Assembly (NCBI GenBank): GCA_027492035.1
Contig: JAOZFT010000035.1
Span: forward strand, 62,001 to 126,000
Length of the DNA: 64,000 bases
Origin: Thermoproteota archaeon
Lineage (GTDB): Archaea > Korarchaeota > JAOZGF01 > JAOZFZ01
Direction of reading: 5' to 3'
A program made the position numbers and the translations under genes. Position 1 is the stretch's first letter. Each line of letters starts with the position of its first letter. Shown in pieces: positions 33,917-43,548 of this stretch. Below the pieces are notes generated by a model. The model was not told the origin of the DNA. It did not search any database and saw only the letters and a list, made by a program, of their open reading frames with translations.

Positions 33917-36532
33917 ATGACAGAAAATCGTAAGAAAAATTTTGAACTCAAAATATCTGACATGTTTTCTGAAGCTCATGCTTTAGAAATTAAGAATACC
34001 TTACTCAGCCTAAATGGGGTTATCGACGCAAAAGTTAGTTTCAAAAATGGGACTGTTAAGGTGAAATATGACCCTACAAAATTAAAAATTGCTGACATAG
34101 AAAAAGCAGTAAAAAATGCTGGTTATAAAGTAATCAAAGAAGTTACTTTGAAAATTGGAGGAATGACTTGTGCCAGTTGTGTGAGGACAATTGAGAACTC
34201 CCTTAAAAAATTAGATGGCACCTTAAGTGTTAATGTTAACCTTAACGCTGAAGAAGCACATGTTGTTTATAACCCGGAAAAAACCACAGTAAAAAATATG
34301 AAGAAAGCTGTTGAGGAGACAGGTTACCACTACCTAGGGGTTAAGGGAGAAATAGAAAATTTAGAGGGAAAAGTAAAGAAAAGAAACTTAAGAGATAAAC
34401 GCAGCAAATTTCTTGTAGGTTTTGTTGTAGGCATTCCCTTAATGCTTCTCAAATATGTTCCAATTAACACTTCCTCTCTACTATCCTACTCAACATTAGC
34501 TGTTTCATTTCCAGCCTTTATTTATATAAGTTACCCCATTTTCGCTGCTGCATATCGTTCCATTAAGAATATGAACCTTAACATGGATGTTATGTACTCC
34601 ATGGGGATAGGCGTAGCCTTTACCTCCAGTATCTTAAGCACCTTTAACATACTTTCTAAAGAATTTTCATTTTACGATACAGCAATTCTTCTCGCTGCAT
34701 TCCTTACAGTTGGGCGATATTTGGAAGAAAAGGCAAAGGGGAAAACTTCAGATGCAATAAAGAAACTAATTAATTTGCAGCCACAGAAAGCCATTGTACT
34801 ACGTAACAGTAACGAAATCGAAATACCTGTAAAAAATGTTCAAATAAACGACATAATTCTAGTGAAACCGGGAGGAAAAATACCTGTAGACGGTGAAGTT
34901 ATTGAAGGCGAAAGCTATGTAGATGAATCAATGATTACAGGGGAACCTGTCCCTGTTTTGAAAAGGGAAGGGGACGAAGTTATTGGTGGAACCATCAACA
35001 AGAACAGCACAATTAAATTTAAAGCGACAAAAGTAGGGAGGGAGACTTTACTCTCACAAATCATAAAACTAGTTGAAGAAGCCCAAAGTTCGAAACCACC
35101 TATTCAAAGGATTGCGGATAAAGCAGTAAGGTATTTTATCCCTGTAGTGTTAACAGTTGCAATTTCTTCCTTCATTGGCTGGTACTTAATTTTACATAGC
35201 ACCTTGCTTTTTGCTTTGACCTGTATGATTTCAATACTTGTAGTGGCATGTCCTTGCGCTCTTGGACTTGCTACACCTACAGCTGTCACTGTAGGTATTG
35301 GACGTGGAGCAGAGCTGGGTGTCCTTATTAAACAGGGTGAAGCTCTTGAAAGATGCGAGAAACTGACAACTGTGGTATTTGACAAAACCGGAACCCTCAC
35401 AAAAGGTAAACCTGAAGTTACAGATTTAGTGAGTGTAGGAATTAATGAAAAGAAACTATTGAAGTTAGTGGCTAGTGTTGAAAAAAGTTCTCAGCACCCG
35501 TTAGCTGAAGCTATTGTGAAAAAAGCTCAGGAAGAAGGTTTAAAGCTTGAAGAAAGTGAAAACTTTGACACATTTGAAGGAAAAGGGGTAACAGCAAAAA
35601 TAAATGGGAAAGAAGTCCTTGTGGGAAGTAAAAAGTTCTTAAAGGAAAGGAATATCCCCTGCCCTGAAGAAATTGAAGAAAAATTGTTTCAACTTGAAAA
35701 TGAAGGAAAAACAGTGATTTTAGTTTCGTTAAGTGGCAAAATCTGCGGTGCAATAGCTGTTACTGACAGATTAAGAGAAAAAGCCAAGGAGGCAATAAAA
35801 GAACTTAAGAAAATGAAACTTGATGTTGTTATGATTACGGGTGACAACGCCAGAACTGCCTACACCATTGCTAAACAAATAGGGATCAAAAAGGTATTAG
35901 CAGAGGTCCTGCCGCAAGATAAAGTCAAGGAAATAAAGAAACTTCAAGAAAAAGGGGAAGTAGTGGCTTTTGTAGGTGACGGAATAAATGATGCCCCTGC
36001 ACTTGCAAGTGCAGATGTAGGTATTGCAATAGGTAGTGGTACAGACGTAGCAATTGAAACAGGTGAAATAATACTTGTAAAGGATAACCTTTTAGATGTT
36101 GTTGCAGCGCTGCAGCTAAGTAAGAAAGTAATGTCAAGGATAAAACAAAACCTGTTCTGGGCTTTCGCGTACAACGCTGCCTTGATTCCTATGGCAGCCG
36201 GGATACTACATCCCCTCTTAAAAGTTGATTTTAGGCCTGAATTCGCAGGACTTGCAATGGCAATGAGCTCTGTAACAGTTGTAACACTTTCTCTTCTGCT
36301 ACGGAAATATGTACCACCTATAAAGAAAAATTTTGGAACCGTGAAAAAACATGTGAAGGAGGCGAGAAAAATGGTTGTGGACCCTGTTTGTAAAATGGTT
36401 GTAGATGAAGAAACAGCAAGATTTAGAAGTGAATATAGAGGTAAGACGTACTACTTCTGCAGCTTAAGTTGTAAGGAAGCATTTGATGAAAACCCTGAAA
36501 AATATGTTGGCAAGGTTCTTTCGCACAAGTGA
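33917..36532 (+). CDS. copA: Cu(+)-exporting P1B-type ATPase with C-terminal YHS domain
   Basis: An 871-residue P1B ATPase. Two HMA domains lead: the first (residues about 10-72) lacks CxxC, the second has GMTCASC. Then come the transmembrane CPC motif ([15 protein letters not shown]), TGEPVPV, the phosphorylation site [27 protein letters not shown], and YN plus MSS in the last helices, the Cu(+) set. Residues about 820-870 are a YHS/TRASH-like domain ([20 protein letters not shown]) that may bind the metal or pass it on. AGAGGT precedes the ATG. The divergent Lrp-TRASH gene is its probable regulator. Ag(+) is an alternative substrate. Confidence 0.93.
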   Translation: MTENRKKNFELKISDMFSEAHALEIKNTLLSLNGVIDAKVSFKNGTVKVKYDPTKLKIADIEKAVKNAGYKVIKEVTLKIGGMTCASCVRTIENSLKKLDGTLSVNVNLNAEEAHVVYNPEKTTVKNMKKAVEETGYHYLGVKGEIENLEGKVKKRNLRDKRSKFLVGFVVGIPLMLLKYVPINTSSLLSYSTLAVSFPAFIYISYPIFAAAYRSIKNMNLNMDVMYSMGIGVAFTSSILSTFNILSKEFSFYDTAILLAAFLTVGRYLEEKAKGKTSDAIKKLINLQPQKAIVLRNSNEIEIPVKNVQINDIILVKPGGKIPVDGEVIEGESYVDESMITGEPVPVLKREGDEVIGGTINKNSTIKFKATKVGRETLLSQIIKLVEEAQSSKPPIQRIADKAVRYFIPVVLTVAISSFIGWYLILHSTLLFALTCMISILVVACPCALGLATPTAVTVGIGRGAELGVLIKQGEALERCEKLTTVVFDKTGTLTKGKPEVTDLVSVGINEKKLLKLVASVEKSSQHPLAEAIVKKAQEEGLKLEESENFDTFEGKGVTAKINGKEVLVGSKKFLKERNIPCPEEIEEKLFQLENEGKTVILVSLSGKICGAIAVTDRLREKAKEAIKELKKMKLDVVMITGDNARTAYTIAKQIGIKKVLAEVLPQDKVKEIKKLQEKGEVVAFVGDGINDAPALASADVGIAIGSGTDVAIETGEIILVKDNLLDVVAALQLSKKVMSRIKQNLFWAFAYNAALIPMAAGILHPLLKVDFRPEFAGLAMAMSSVTVVTLSLLLRKYVPPIKKNFGTVKKHVKEARKMVVDPVCKMVVDEETARFRSEYRGKTYYFCSLSCKEAFDENPEKYVGKVLSHK

Positions 36533-36682
36533 TGTAGAAAAGGAAATTAACAGCAGTAAATAACCTTTAACTCTTAAATTTTTTAGAATCGTTAAAATAT
36601 TAACCCAGCGACTGGTATCTCTAGCTCCCAGCTTTATACACATTAAATACTTTTTATCTCCTCCTTAAGCATCATCCGTTTC

Positions 36683-36798
36683 ATGTCCACTGAATTAACA
36701 AAATGGATGGTTGAAGGTTTAGGGAAAGAATAGATGATTCATTCATAACCTTTTTAGATAATGCAGTAAAGAAACTTAAGTTGTTAAAGACCAGTTAA
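36683..36798 (+). pseudogene. Possible small gene with a frameshift
   Basis: An ATG at 36683 opens MSTELTKWMVEGLGKE and stops at 36731. In the -1 frame the sequence continues as RIDDSFITFLDNAVKKLKLLKTS and stops at 36796-36798. Both parts look protein-like and join into about 40 residues. Either a one-base error or lesion, or a -1 slip, would be needed. No ribosome site is seen before the first ATG. The small membrane protein follows 30 nt downstream. Confidence 0.3.
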
Positions 36799-36828
36799 AA
36801 CTTGTTAAGGGAAGGAGGTGGAAATTAA

Positions 36829-36978
36829 ATGATGGCTATTCGTGCAGGCTTGGTTATACTGAATTTAATTGTTAAAGGTGTACTTGGAGCAATAATGGTT
36901 GTAGCTGCTGTGTTTTTCCTTTGGAAATTGAGTAAACTTGTTGATGCATACACAGCAAAACTTAAAGAGAAACCTTAA
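36829..36978 (+). CDS. 49-residue single-span membrane protein
   Basis: ATG at 36829 with AAGGAGGTG nine nt upstream, among the strongest ribosome sites in the window. The product has one hydrophobic helix (about residues 6-32, VLGAIMVVAAVFFLW) and a charged tail (LSKLVDAYTAKLKEKP). I do not recognise the family. It lies after copA on the same strand, separated by about 300 bp, and before a convergent radical SAM gene. It may be a small subunit or regulator of a membrane protein; a link with copA is only positional. Confidence 0.7.
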   Translation: MMAIRAGLVILNLIVKGVLGAIMVVAAVFFLWKLSKLVDAYTAKLKEKP

Positions 36979-37086
36979 CAGAATTATTTAACAATCTCAG
37001 GGAAAAATTCCTCTAAACTCAGAGAAAAAAGGACCTTTACCACACCTTTTTTCGGAGACTTAAAAAGTCCTTGTTAAAGCAAAGGG

Positions 37087-38817
37087 TTAACCCCCATGTT
37101 TATTTTTCATTTCAGGTTCGACTTTAAAATTCACTTTAAATTCTTTTATGCCATGTTTCTCTAGAAGCCCTCTAAACTCCTCTAAACTTTTGAAAGGTCT
37201 CATTTTCATTATTTCAAGTACTATGGTCTTGTTAAAACCTGGTATAAGTTTTAAAACAGACTTATCAGCACTATTTACTTCTATTTCATAAGGTACAGCT
37301 TTCACTGACCTATGCCTATGTTTTGAAACAACTACATCCAGAAAAATCCTAAGTTTTAAAGGGATTGGGACCTTAACCAAGAGAGGATACGTTCCAAACT
37401 GTCTCGCCCATGTATAATGATCAACAATTTTTTCAGTAAAAACATTTCTAAGCCGAGTTCCCTCCGGTACAACTTTTTTAAGCATAGGAATATCTATTTC
37501 AGTCCTGATTCTGCCTCTCCAATACCGAAAAAGTCTCTTATGTCTGTATACATTTTTTAAACCGAATTTCTCCATTCTAGTACCTTTAAAAACCATAACC
37601 TGCCTAATATTTATCCTCCTTAAAAGAAGCCCTTCATCAAGTATTCTTTTCAGGTAGGTGTAATTCTCCCTGAAAGTTTTCTTTGTTTCCCCCATAAGGC
37701 CATGTAAAATATTTACTCCAGGAAGAAGGGAAGGGAGGCCATTCCACCCCCTCCTTTTCCCAATATTGTTCACCACTTTAATAGCTTCCAAAGCTTCATC
37801 AGGAAAAACTTTGAGGTTATTCCTTTTAACCACGTCCTCGTCAAAACTTTCAACACCAAATGCAGCTACATCTCCAGATGTTCCGTACTCCACGATTATT
37901 TTCAAAATTTCAATGCTTTCCTTTCTCCAATGCACTATTGTTCCTGGGTTTACGTTATCCATGTGAAGCACTTCAAGTGTAGGTGCTACTTTCTTCACCC
38001 CACTATAAAGTTTTTTTATGGCTTCAACGTTGGGTTTGGGAAACTCTTCATCTCCAACTTTGTCAGCTTTATAAGTTAACAAGTCAGCCTGGCATCCTAT
38101 CCTGAAAAATTTCACTCCACAATTATGCAGTGTCTCAATTTCCTTGATTATACTGTCCAAGCTTCTAAACTGCGGTTTGCCATATAAAGGCGTTGTACAG
38201 AAAGAGCATCCTCCAACAACATATCTTGGACATCCTCTATAGGTTTCTATCTCAACCATTATGAAAGGGTAAAGTGGATGTTGCTTGACTATCTGGGCTC
38301 CTGCTGCAGGAATTCCCCCAAGATTTTCCCTGTTTATCTTTGCGTTAGAATCTGCGTTTTCTAAGCCTTCCTTCAAAAGTTGAGGAATATATGCTTCAAG
38401 ATCCCCCTCAACCACTGCATCAAAACTTCCAGCATAATCCTCCACTCTTACCCCAACCTTTCCTCCTTCACTTGCTGTACCGAACTTCACTGCAGGTCCA
38501 CCTATGACTTTCAAAGGTTTATCTAACAAATTTGCGATGGAAACAAGTTCCTCCAGTGTCGCAGGTGACCCTGCTAAATATTTCCCGGGTACAACAGTCC
38601 CCCCAATGAACACAACAAGGTCTGCTTTGGAAGCTAGTTTCAGAAACTTATCCCTCTTTTTCCTAATTTCGTCAATAGTGAAATAAGAAACTTCTCTCTC
38701 CCCACAGCTATAAAGAGCTCCTGCAACATATCTGGGATAGGGTGAAATATAAGGCGGAACCCCTAAACATGAGGGTTCATCCACGTATCCATCCAGTATT
38801 ATGGTTTTCAACTCCAA
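37087..38817 (-). CDS. Radical SAM protein with N-terminal cobalamin-type domain and C-terminal HhH
   Basis: A 576-residue protein. Residues 1 to about 160 resemble a B12-binding/Rossmann region (LVVFIGGTVVPGKYL, FDAVVEGDLEAYIPQLL). The radical SAM core begins at EIETYRGCPRYVVGGCSFC, with cysteines spaced CX7CX2C instead of the standard CX3CX2C. GVESFDEDVVKRNNL is typical of the Elp3/MiaB-type core. The C-terminus holds a helix-hairpin-helix (LKLIPGFNKTIVLEIMK). This matches an archaeal radical SAM group of unknown reaction, perhaps acting on nucleic acid. TTG start preceded by GGAGTAAGG. Not linked to neighbours. Confidence 0.82.
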   Translation of the reverse strand: MELKTIILDGYVDEPSCLGVPPYISPYPRYVAGALYSCGEREVSYFTIDEIRKKRDKFLKLASKADLVVFIGGTVVPGKYLAGSPATLEELVSIANLLDKPLKVIGGPAVKFGTASEGGKVGVRVEDYAGSFDAVVEGDLEAYIPQLLKEGLENADSNAKINRENLGGIPAAGAQIVKQHPLYPFIMVEIETYRGCPRYVVGGCSFCTTPLYGKPQFRSLDSIIKEIETLHNCGVKFFRIGCQADLLTYKADKVGDEEFPKPNVEAIKKLYSGVKKVAPTLEVLHMDNVNPGTIVHWRKESIEILKIIVEYGTSGDVAAFGVESFDEDVVKRNNLKVFPDEALEAIKVVNNIGKRRGWNGLPSLLPGVNILHGLMGETKKTFRENYTYLKRILDEGLLLRRINIRQVMVFKGTRMEKFGLKNVYRHKRLFRYWRGRIRTEIDIPMLKKVVPEGTRLRNVFTEKIVDHYTWARQFGTYPLLVKVPIPLKLRIFLDVVVSKHRHRSVKAVPYEIEVNSADKSVLKLIPGFNKTIVLEIMKMRPFKSLEEFRGLLEKHGIKEFKVNFKVEPEMKNKHGG

Positions 38818-38991
38818 GTCCTTACTCCAAAGATTTCAGAGAAGCAACTTACTTTTACTCCTAAAGAACTAGACTTTGTTAAAAAATATAATACTTCTAC
38901 TGTGTAATCAAGGAAAGGAGTGCGCTATCCTCAATCTGTCATGTATTTCTCCATTTCTTTTCCAGGTTTTCAGAAATAAAAAGTTTCACCT

Positions 38992-39078
38992 TCAATTTTT
39001 TGAGGTAAGTAAAAAGGAGTTAACCAGTGACGTCCCTAACTCTTCTCCCTCTTCTTTCGCTAACGCAACGATTTTCAT
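38992..39078 (-). CDS. Possible 28-residue ORF coupled to the metal permease
   Basis: The ATG overlaps the permease stop codon as TAATG. The reading is MKIVALAKEEGEELGTSLVN plus eight residues. The composition is protein-like and acidic, but there is no separate ribosome site and the product is very short. It may be a real small protein or a remnant of a longer one. Confidence 0.25.
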   Translation of the reverse strand: MKIVALAKEEGEELGTSLVNSFLLTSKN

Positions 39079-39941
39079 TACAAAGTTTTCTCTTTAATTA
39101 CCCTAATCTGTTTCACTATACATTTGCATTTTCTTCTTTTTGTTGAGAAAATGTAAGAAAGAAAGTATGTAAATACTGCTATTATTCCTGTTATGGCGCT
39201 TGCTGAAACATTTAAATAAATAGAGGCAATTAAACCTGTTAATCCAGAAGTTAAGGCGAAAAGCTCAGCTAAAATTACAGCTTTTTCGAAACTGTGGGAG
39301 AACTCATAAGCTGAAGCTGCAGGTGCTACAAGTAAAATAATTGTCAATATTGACCCTACAACTTTCAAAGAAATAACTGTTACAATAGCTACAATCATAG
39401 TTAACGTGTAACGTAACAGGTCTGTTCTTAAACCCATAGCTTCGGCTGTTTCTTCATCGAAAACTATGAATTTAAACCCTTTAAAGAGAAGAGTTATTAA
39501 GAGAAGCGTAGTAAAGGTTAAAGTCAACAAAATATTTATTTCATCAATTGTTACACTTAAAACATCCCCTATAATGTACTGCCAAGCTGAAACTGAGTAA
39601 GTTGAGGTTAAGGAAAGAAATAAAACAGCTAATGCAGTAGATAAACCAAAAACTAAACCAAGCATAACATCCATTCTTCCCTCCTCCTTCTTCCCAATAT
39701 ATGATATCAGGAAAGAGAAAAGTATACTCAAAATAAAAGCTCCTAACAATGGGTTTATCTTTAAAAGTAAAGCTAAAATGGCTCCTGCTAAAGATGAGTG
39801 GGCGACAGCTGCTCCCATTGTTGACATTTTCTTCTGAACCACAAAAACCCCAACTGCTGAAGTTGTTAAGCTTGTAAGTAAAGTAGCAATCAAGGCATTA
39901 ATTAAAAAAGAATAAAGGAAAAAATTAAACGTGCCCATCAC
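39078..39941 (-). CDS. znuB: Zinc/manganese ABC transporter permease
   Basis: A 287-residue integral membrane protein of the ABC-3 family with eight or so hydrophobic segments: VFVVQKKMSTMGAAVAHSSLAG at the N-terminus, MDVMLGLVFGLSTALAVLF, and SAYEFSHSFEKAVILAELF. It forms the membrane channel for Zn or Mn uptake with the ATPase encoded just upstream (4-nt overlap). The cytoplasmic tail is short and basic. Zn versus Mn (or Fe) cannot be decided from sequence. Confidence 0.88.
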   Translation of the reverse strand: MMGTFNFFLYSFLINALIATLLTSLTTSAVGVFVVQKKMSTMGAAVAHSSLAGAILALLLKINPLLGAFILSILFSFLISYIGKKEEGRMDVMLGLVFGLSTALAVLFLSLTSTYSVSAWQYIIGDVLSVTIDEINILLTLTFTTLLLITLLFKGFKFIVFDEETAEAMGLRTDLLRYTLTMIVAIVTVISLKVVGSILTIILLVAPAASAYEFSHSFEKAVILAELFALTSGLTGLIASIYLNVSASAITGIIAVFTYFLSYIFSTKRRKCKCIVKQIRVIKEKTL

Positions 39942-40702
39942 CCTTCAACAATTACTTTCTCCTTTTCCAAACGTAAAATTTTCATTTCCCTCATAAATGT
40001 TTTAGTTAATGTTTCTTCATTCAGTACCTTCTGAGGAGGACCAGCTGCAACCACTTTCCTGTTTAATAAAATAACTTCGTCTGAAAGTTTAAGAGATGGG
40101 TTTAAATTATGAGTCACTATAACTACAGTTACTCCTTCACTAACTAAATTTTTTAGAGCCTGCAGTATTCTTCCCTCAGATGCTATATCCACTCCCGCTA
40201 AGGGTTCATCCAGCAAAAGAATTTCAGGTTGAGAAGCTATCGCTCTAGCTATTAAAACTCTTTGCTGCTGCCCACCTGACAAGTGAGAAAATGGTTTATC
40301 CCAGAAATTATCCATATCAACAAGTTTTAAAGCCTCCCTTGCTTTCTCAACATCCTCCTTAGTAAAGAAGGCTATCGGTTTCTTTTTCGGAAGCCTACCC
40401 ATTAACACTACATCTTTAACCAGCACCAGCGCTGCAGGATCTATTCTTTCCCTTTGAGGGACGTAACCTATTCTTCTGCGAAGTTTTAAAGCCTTCTTGG
40501 AAGGATCCAAACCTAAAACCTCCACTTTGCCAACAAAAGGCTTAATTAAACCCAATAAAACCCTGAGAAGTGTTGTTTTTCCTGCTCCATTAGGGCCTAT
40601 CACGGAAAGGAACAAAGGCTTCTTAATACTCCATGTAACATCTTCTAACGCTATAAAAGGCCCATATGCCACATAAACGTTTTCAACTTTAACTATGTTC
40701 AT
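39938..40702 (-). CDS. znuC: Zinc/manganese ABC transporter ATP-binding protein
   Basis: A 254-residue ABC ATPase with Walker A VIGPNGAGKTTLLRVL, Q-loop RIGYVPQRERID, signature LSGGQQQRVLIARA, Walker B EILLLDEPLAGVD and the switch His in IVTHNLNPS. It powers the permease next to it. It overlaps the DtxR-type regulator by 4 nt upstream and the permease by 4 nt downstream, so all three are one tightly coupled operon. Confidence 0.92.
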   Translation of the reverse strand: MNIVKVENVYVAYGPFIALEDVTWSIKKPLFLSVIGPNGAGKTTLLRVLLGLIKPFVGKVEVLGLDPSKKALKLRRRIGYVPQRERIDPAALVLVKDVVLMGRLPKKKPIAFFTKEDVEKAREALKLVDMDNFWDKPFSHLSGGQQQRVLIARAIASQPEILLLDEPLAGVDIASEGRILQALKNLVSEGVTVVIVTHNLNPSLKLSDEVILLNRKVVAAGPPQKVLNEETLTKTFMREMKILRLEKEKVIVEG

Positions 40703-41145
40703 TTATTCCCTCTCCTTAAAGGAGGAATAGGTTTCCCATGGGGGCAACAAACCGGGTTGCCTAATACGTAATTAATTAACTCCACCACCCTAAAAGAAAC
40801 ATATGAATCAAATTTTTTTGTTTCGCAACACGCTGTGTCAACATCTAACCCCAGTTTTTCCACAAGTAAAGTTTCAATTAATCTATGCCTTCTAATAATC
40901 TTTTCTGCTGAAACAACTCCTTTTTTAGTCAATTTAACCCCCTTTCTGCCTAAATACTTAACTAAACCCTTACTTTCAAGTTTTTTCAACATTTCAATTG
41001 CTGTGGGAGACTTCACATTAAGCTGTTTAGCTAGTGACGAAAGCGAAACACTACATCTGTTAATTGACGTTTCATATAGTGCCACTAAATAGTCTGCTTC
41101 TCTTTCAGTTATTTTTTCAAGTTGAGCAGTATCTACCTCCATCAT
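40699..41145 (-). CDS. DtxR/MntR-family metal-dependent repressor
   Basis: A 148-residue regulator: winged helix (SLSSLAKQLNVKSPTAIEMLKKLESKGLVKYL, residues about 35-65), then the dimerisation domain with metal ligands (IRRHRLIETLLVEKLGLD and CPHGKPIP). There is no SH3-like third domain, so it is MntR-like in size. First gene of the znuC-znuB operon and divergent from the binding-protein gene. The inverted repeat TTAGGT-ATA-ACCTAA in the shared promoter region resembles DtxR operators and is its likely target. Confidence 0.88.
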   Translation of the reverse strand: MMEVDTAQLEKITEREADYLVALYETSINRCSVSLSSLAKQLNVKSPTAIEMLKKLESKGLVKYLGRKGVKLTKKGVVSAEKIIRRHRLIETLLVEKLGLDVDTACCETKKFDSYVSFRVVELINYVLGNPVCCPHGKPIPPLRRGNK

Positions 41146-41234
41146 TTCTTTACTAACTCCTCAGTTTCCGTTTTTCAGTATATTCTCTCCCTCTAAAAGG
41201 TTTTAAAAGTGGAAGTAATTATATTAAATATAAA

Positions 41235-41249
41235 TTAGGTATAACCTAA
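41235..41249. promoter_or_regulatory. DtxR-type palindromic operator
   Basis: TTAGGT-ATA-ACCTAA is a perfect 6+3+6 inverted repeat in the divergent promoter region between the repressor and the metal-binding protein. Its half-sites match the TTAGG/CCTAA arms of DtxR-family operators. A TATA-like run (ATATTAAATATAAA, 41221-41234) directly precedes it on the plus strand, so binding would block transcription of the binding-protein gene. Confidence 0.7.
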
Positions 41250-41298
41250 AAATAAAAATTTAATGTTCCCAAAAACAAGAAGAGGTGTTTCCGGTTAC

Positions 41299-42312
41299 AT
41301 GAACAAGATTTTTCACTTGTTTCTCGCTTTAACTTTCTCTTTCCTTTTCTGCCTAAATTTACCCTTTTCACCAGTTCAGGGAATTAGTCAACATAAACCC
41401 TTAATTGTTACAACGATTCCTCCCCTTAAAGCAATAACAAAAGAAATTGTTGATGACCACTTCCAAGTTATAGCTCTTGTTTCCGCAGAAACAGATCCAC
41501 ACCAATACTCGCCAAAACCTTCAGATATTGAAATCGTTAGGAAAGCTGATGTTTTCATAAGTGTGGGTAAAGAGGAGTTTCTGGGTCAACTTCCCAAAGA
41601 AGGTAAACCTGGACAAGTTAGGCTTTCCTGGAAAGACTGGATAAAGTCAGGTGTTTACATTAAAAATGAAAACCCTCATTACATATGGCTCTACCCTAAA
41701 AACGCTGAAAAAATAGCTGAGAAAATAAAGGATACTTTATCTGAAAAATACCCAAACCTAACAAAAGAGATGGAGATAAATTTTGAGAAGTTTGTCTCTA
41801 AACTAAATCAATTAAAGATTCAAATCAAGGAACTGATTGAAAAAGCAAATGTTGGGAAAGAGCAAGTGGTTTTAGCAGCTCCTCATTTCGAGCCGTTAAT
41901 GGAATTTATGGGAATTAAAGTTTTAGACATTGTTATGAAAGGGGAAGGAAAAACTCCAAGTGTGAATGACATCGCTTCAATAGAGAAGGAAATGCTGAAA
42001 AAAAACGTTAAATCAATAATTGCCCTGTACACAATGAAAGAGGGAATTGAAGGAAAAATAAGTCAAAAAATAGCTAAAGATGTAAACGCGACAGTTATTT
42101 ACCTCTACGGTTTACCCATAAACCAAAATGACAGCTACACAGATTTCATCCTCTATGATGCCTCAATCTTAATAGGGAATCTTCAACAAGGACACTGCGT
42201 AAAAACAAGTCAGGGACCACCGGAGTACACCACAACTCTTCTAATTACAATTGTTTTCTTGGTTGTTTCGCTTCTGATTGAAACTTTTGTTCTGTTGAAA
42301 TTCAGAACCTAA
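41299..42312 (+). CDS. znuA: Zinc/manganese-binding lipoprotein-like or membrane-anchored protein (ZnuA family)
   Basis: About 337 residues with an N-terminal signal (MNKIFHLFLALTFSFLFCLN), then a cluster A-I solute-binding fold: TTIPPLKAITKEIV, DPHQYSPKPSDIEIV, NPHYIWLYPKNAEKIA and AAPHFEPLMEFMG supply the metal-binding histidines. A C-terminal helix (LLITIVFLVVSLLIETFVLL) would anchor it to the membrane, as is common in archaea. I start at the ATG at 41299, 11 nt after AGAGGTG; the ATG at 41263 lies almost on the predicted transcription start. It completes the transporter and is divergent from the repressor. Confidence 0.87.
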   Translation: MNKIFHLFLALTFSFLFCLNLPFSPVQGISQHKPLIVTTIPPLKAITKEIVDDHFQVIALVSAETDPHQYSPKPSDIEIVRKADVFISVGKEEFLGQLPKEGKPGQVRLSWKDWIKSGVYIKNENPHYIWLYPKNAEKIAEKIKDTLSEKYPNLTKEMEINFEKFVSKLNQLKIQIKELIEKANVGKEQVVLAAPHFEPLMEFMGIKVLDIVMKGEGKTPSVNDIASIEKEMLKKNVKSIIALYTMKEGIEGKISQKIAKDVNATVIYLYGLPINQNDSYTDFILYDASILIGNLQQGHCVKTSQGPPEYTTTLLITIVFLVVSLLIETFVLLKFRT

Positions 42313-42471
42313 ATTACCTACTTCTCCTCATTAAATCTTTCTATACTCCCTTTTTTAGCTAAGTATAAACCATATCTTTAAGAGTATATTTTTTTAAATA
42401 AATTAAACGTATGTTTTGGGAAAATAAATCTATCCTAAATAGGTTTCTTCTATTCTTTTGGTGAATTTCCC

Positions 42472-43476
42472 TTGATAGGGATGATTCTTTGTGGAGGTTT
42501 CGGTAAAAGATTCGGTTCAGTCACTAAAGAAACTCCAAAATCATTGTTGGAAATAAAAAAGGGTTACACCATTCTAGATAGGCAAATTTTCGATTTCTCC
42601 AGAGCAGATGTAAAAAAGGTTTACCTTTTAACAGGTTATTTAAGCAAGAAAATAGAGAAAAGATATGGAGACGGGTTTTTAGATGTTGAAATAAAATACA
42701 TAAAAGAGGATGAACCCCTAGGAACTCTTCATGCAATTAATTTAGGAATTAAAAATGTAAAAGAGGATGCAATAATAAGAAATGGAGATGTGATTGCTGA
42801 TTTTAACCTTAAAAGAATGATTCAGCAGAGCAGAAAATCTAATTTTCCTTTAACAATGTACATAACTAAAATGCCAAGCCCCTACGGCGTAATTGAGCTA
42901 GAAGGGGATAGAATTAAGTCTTTCAGGGAAAAACCATTACTTAACTACTACATAAACGCTGGAGTTTACTATGTTAAAAAAGAAGTTTTTCCCTTTTTCA
43001 GTAAATATAAGGAAGGAGACGTGGAAAAAACAATTTTTCCTTTATTAGCTGAAGAAGGGAAAATTGGTTTCTATGTAGAAAACAGTGTTTTTTGGAGAAG
43101 TATTGACACGTTTAAGGATTTAAACTTTGTAAGGGAAGAGTACAGGAACAGAACAGATAAACCTTGGGGTTACGAGAAATTACTCATTAAAACAGAACAT
43201 TACTTAATGAAGAAACTCTATATTATGGAAAATTATCAAACTTCTTTCCATTACCACAGGGAAAAGGATGAAGCAATGTTTGTACAGTCAGGAAAAGGCA
43301 CAGTAGTTTTTGAAAACAAAAAGAAAGAATTTAAAACAGGAGATGTAATAAGAATTAAACCCAACACTCCCCACTCAATCAACGCAAGTGAAAACACGAT
43401 TATTTTTGAGGTTTCAACTCCACATTTAGGGGACACAGTTAGAATAAAGGATTTTTACACTAGATTAAAACTTTAA
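42472..43476 (+). CDS. Sugar-1-phosphate nucleotidyltransferase fused to a cupin domain
   Basis: A 334-residue fusion. Residues 1-225 are a sugar nucleotidyltransferase with CGGFGKRFGSVTKETPKSLLEI, GTLHAINLGI, IRNGDVIADFNL, FREKPLLNYYINAGVYYV. Residues about 230-334 are a ManC/PMI-type cupin (KPWGYEKLL, SFHYHREKDEAMFVQSG, TGDVIRIKPNTPHSI). The arrangement resembles bifunctional mannose-1-phosphate guanylyltransferase/phosphomannose isomerase but is shorter than the usual 450-480 residues. It probably makes an NDP-sugar for glycans; the sugar is not certain. TTG start, with an ATG three codons later. Confidence 0.82.
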   Translation: MIGMILCGGFGKRFGSVTKETPKSLLEIKKGYTILDRQIFDFSRADVKKVYLLTGYLSKKIEKRYGDGFLDVEIKYIKEDEPLGTLHAINLGIKNVKEDAIIRNGDVIADFNLKRMIQQSRKSNFPLTMYITKMPSPYGVIELEGDRIKSFREKPLLNYYINAGVYYVKKEVFPFFSKYKEGDVEKTIFPLLAEEGKIGFYVENSVFWRSIDTFKDLNFVREEYRNRTDKPWGYEKLLIKTEHYLMKKLYIMENYQTSFHYHREKDEAMFVQSGKGTVVFENKKKEFKTGDVIRIKPNTPHSINASENTIIFEVSTPHLGDTVRIKDFYTRLKL

Positions 43477-43548
43477 AATTACTCAAAAACTCCATATACA
43501 ATTAAAAAAACTTCCAGACATTTTATGGTTTTAGGAGGGGGTAAACCA

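Noticed and set aside
41263-41298. An earlier ATG for the metal-binding protein
   Set aside because: It lies 13 nt after the operator, close to the predicted transcript start, and would put 12 non-hydrophobic residues before the signal peptide.
43525-43548. An earlier ATG for the PDCD5 gene
   Set aside because: It would place the GGAGGGG ribosome site inside the coding sequence and add residues not seen in the family.
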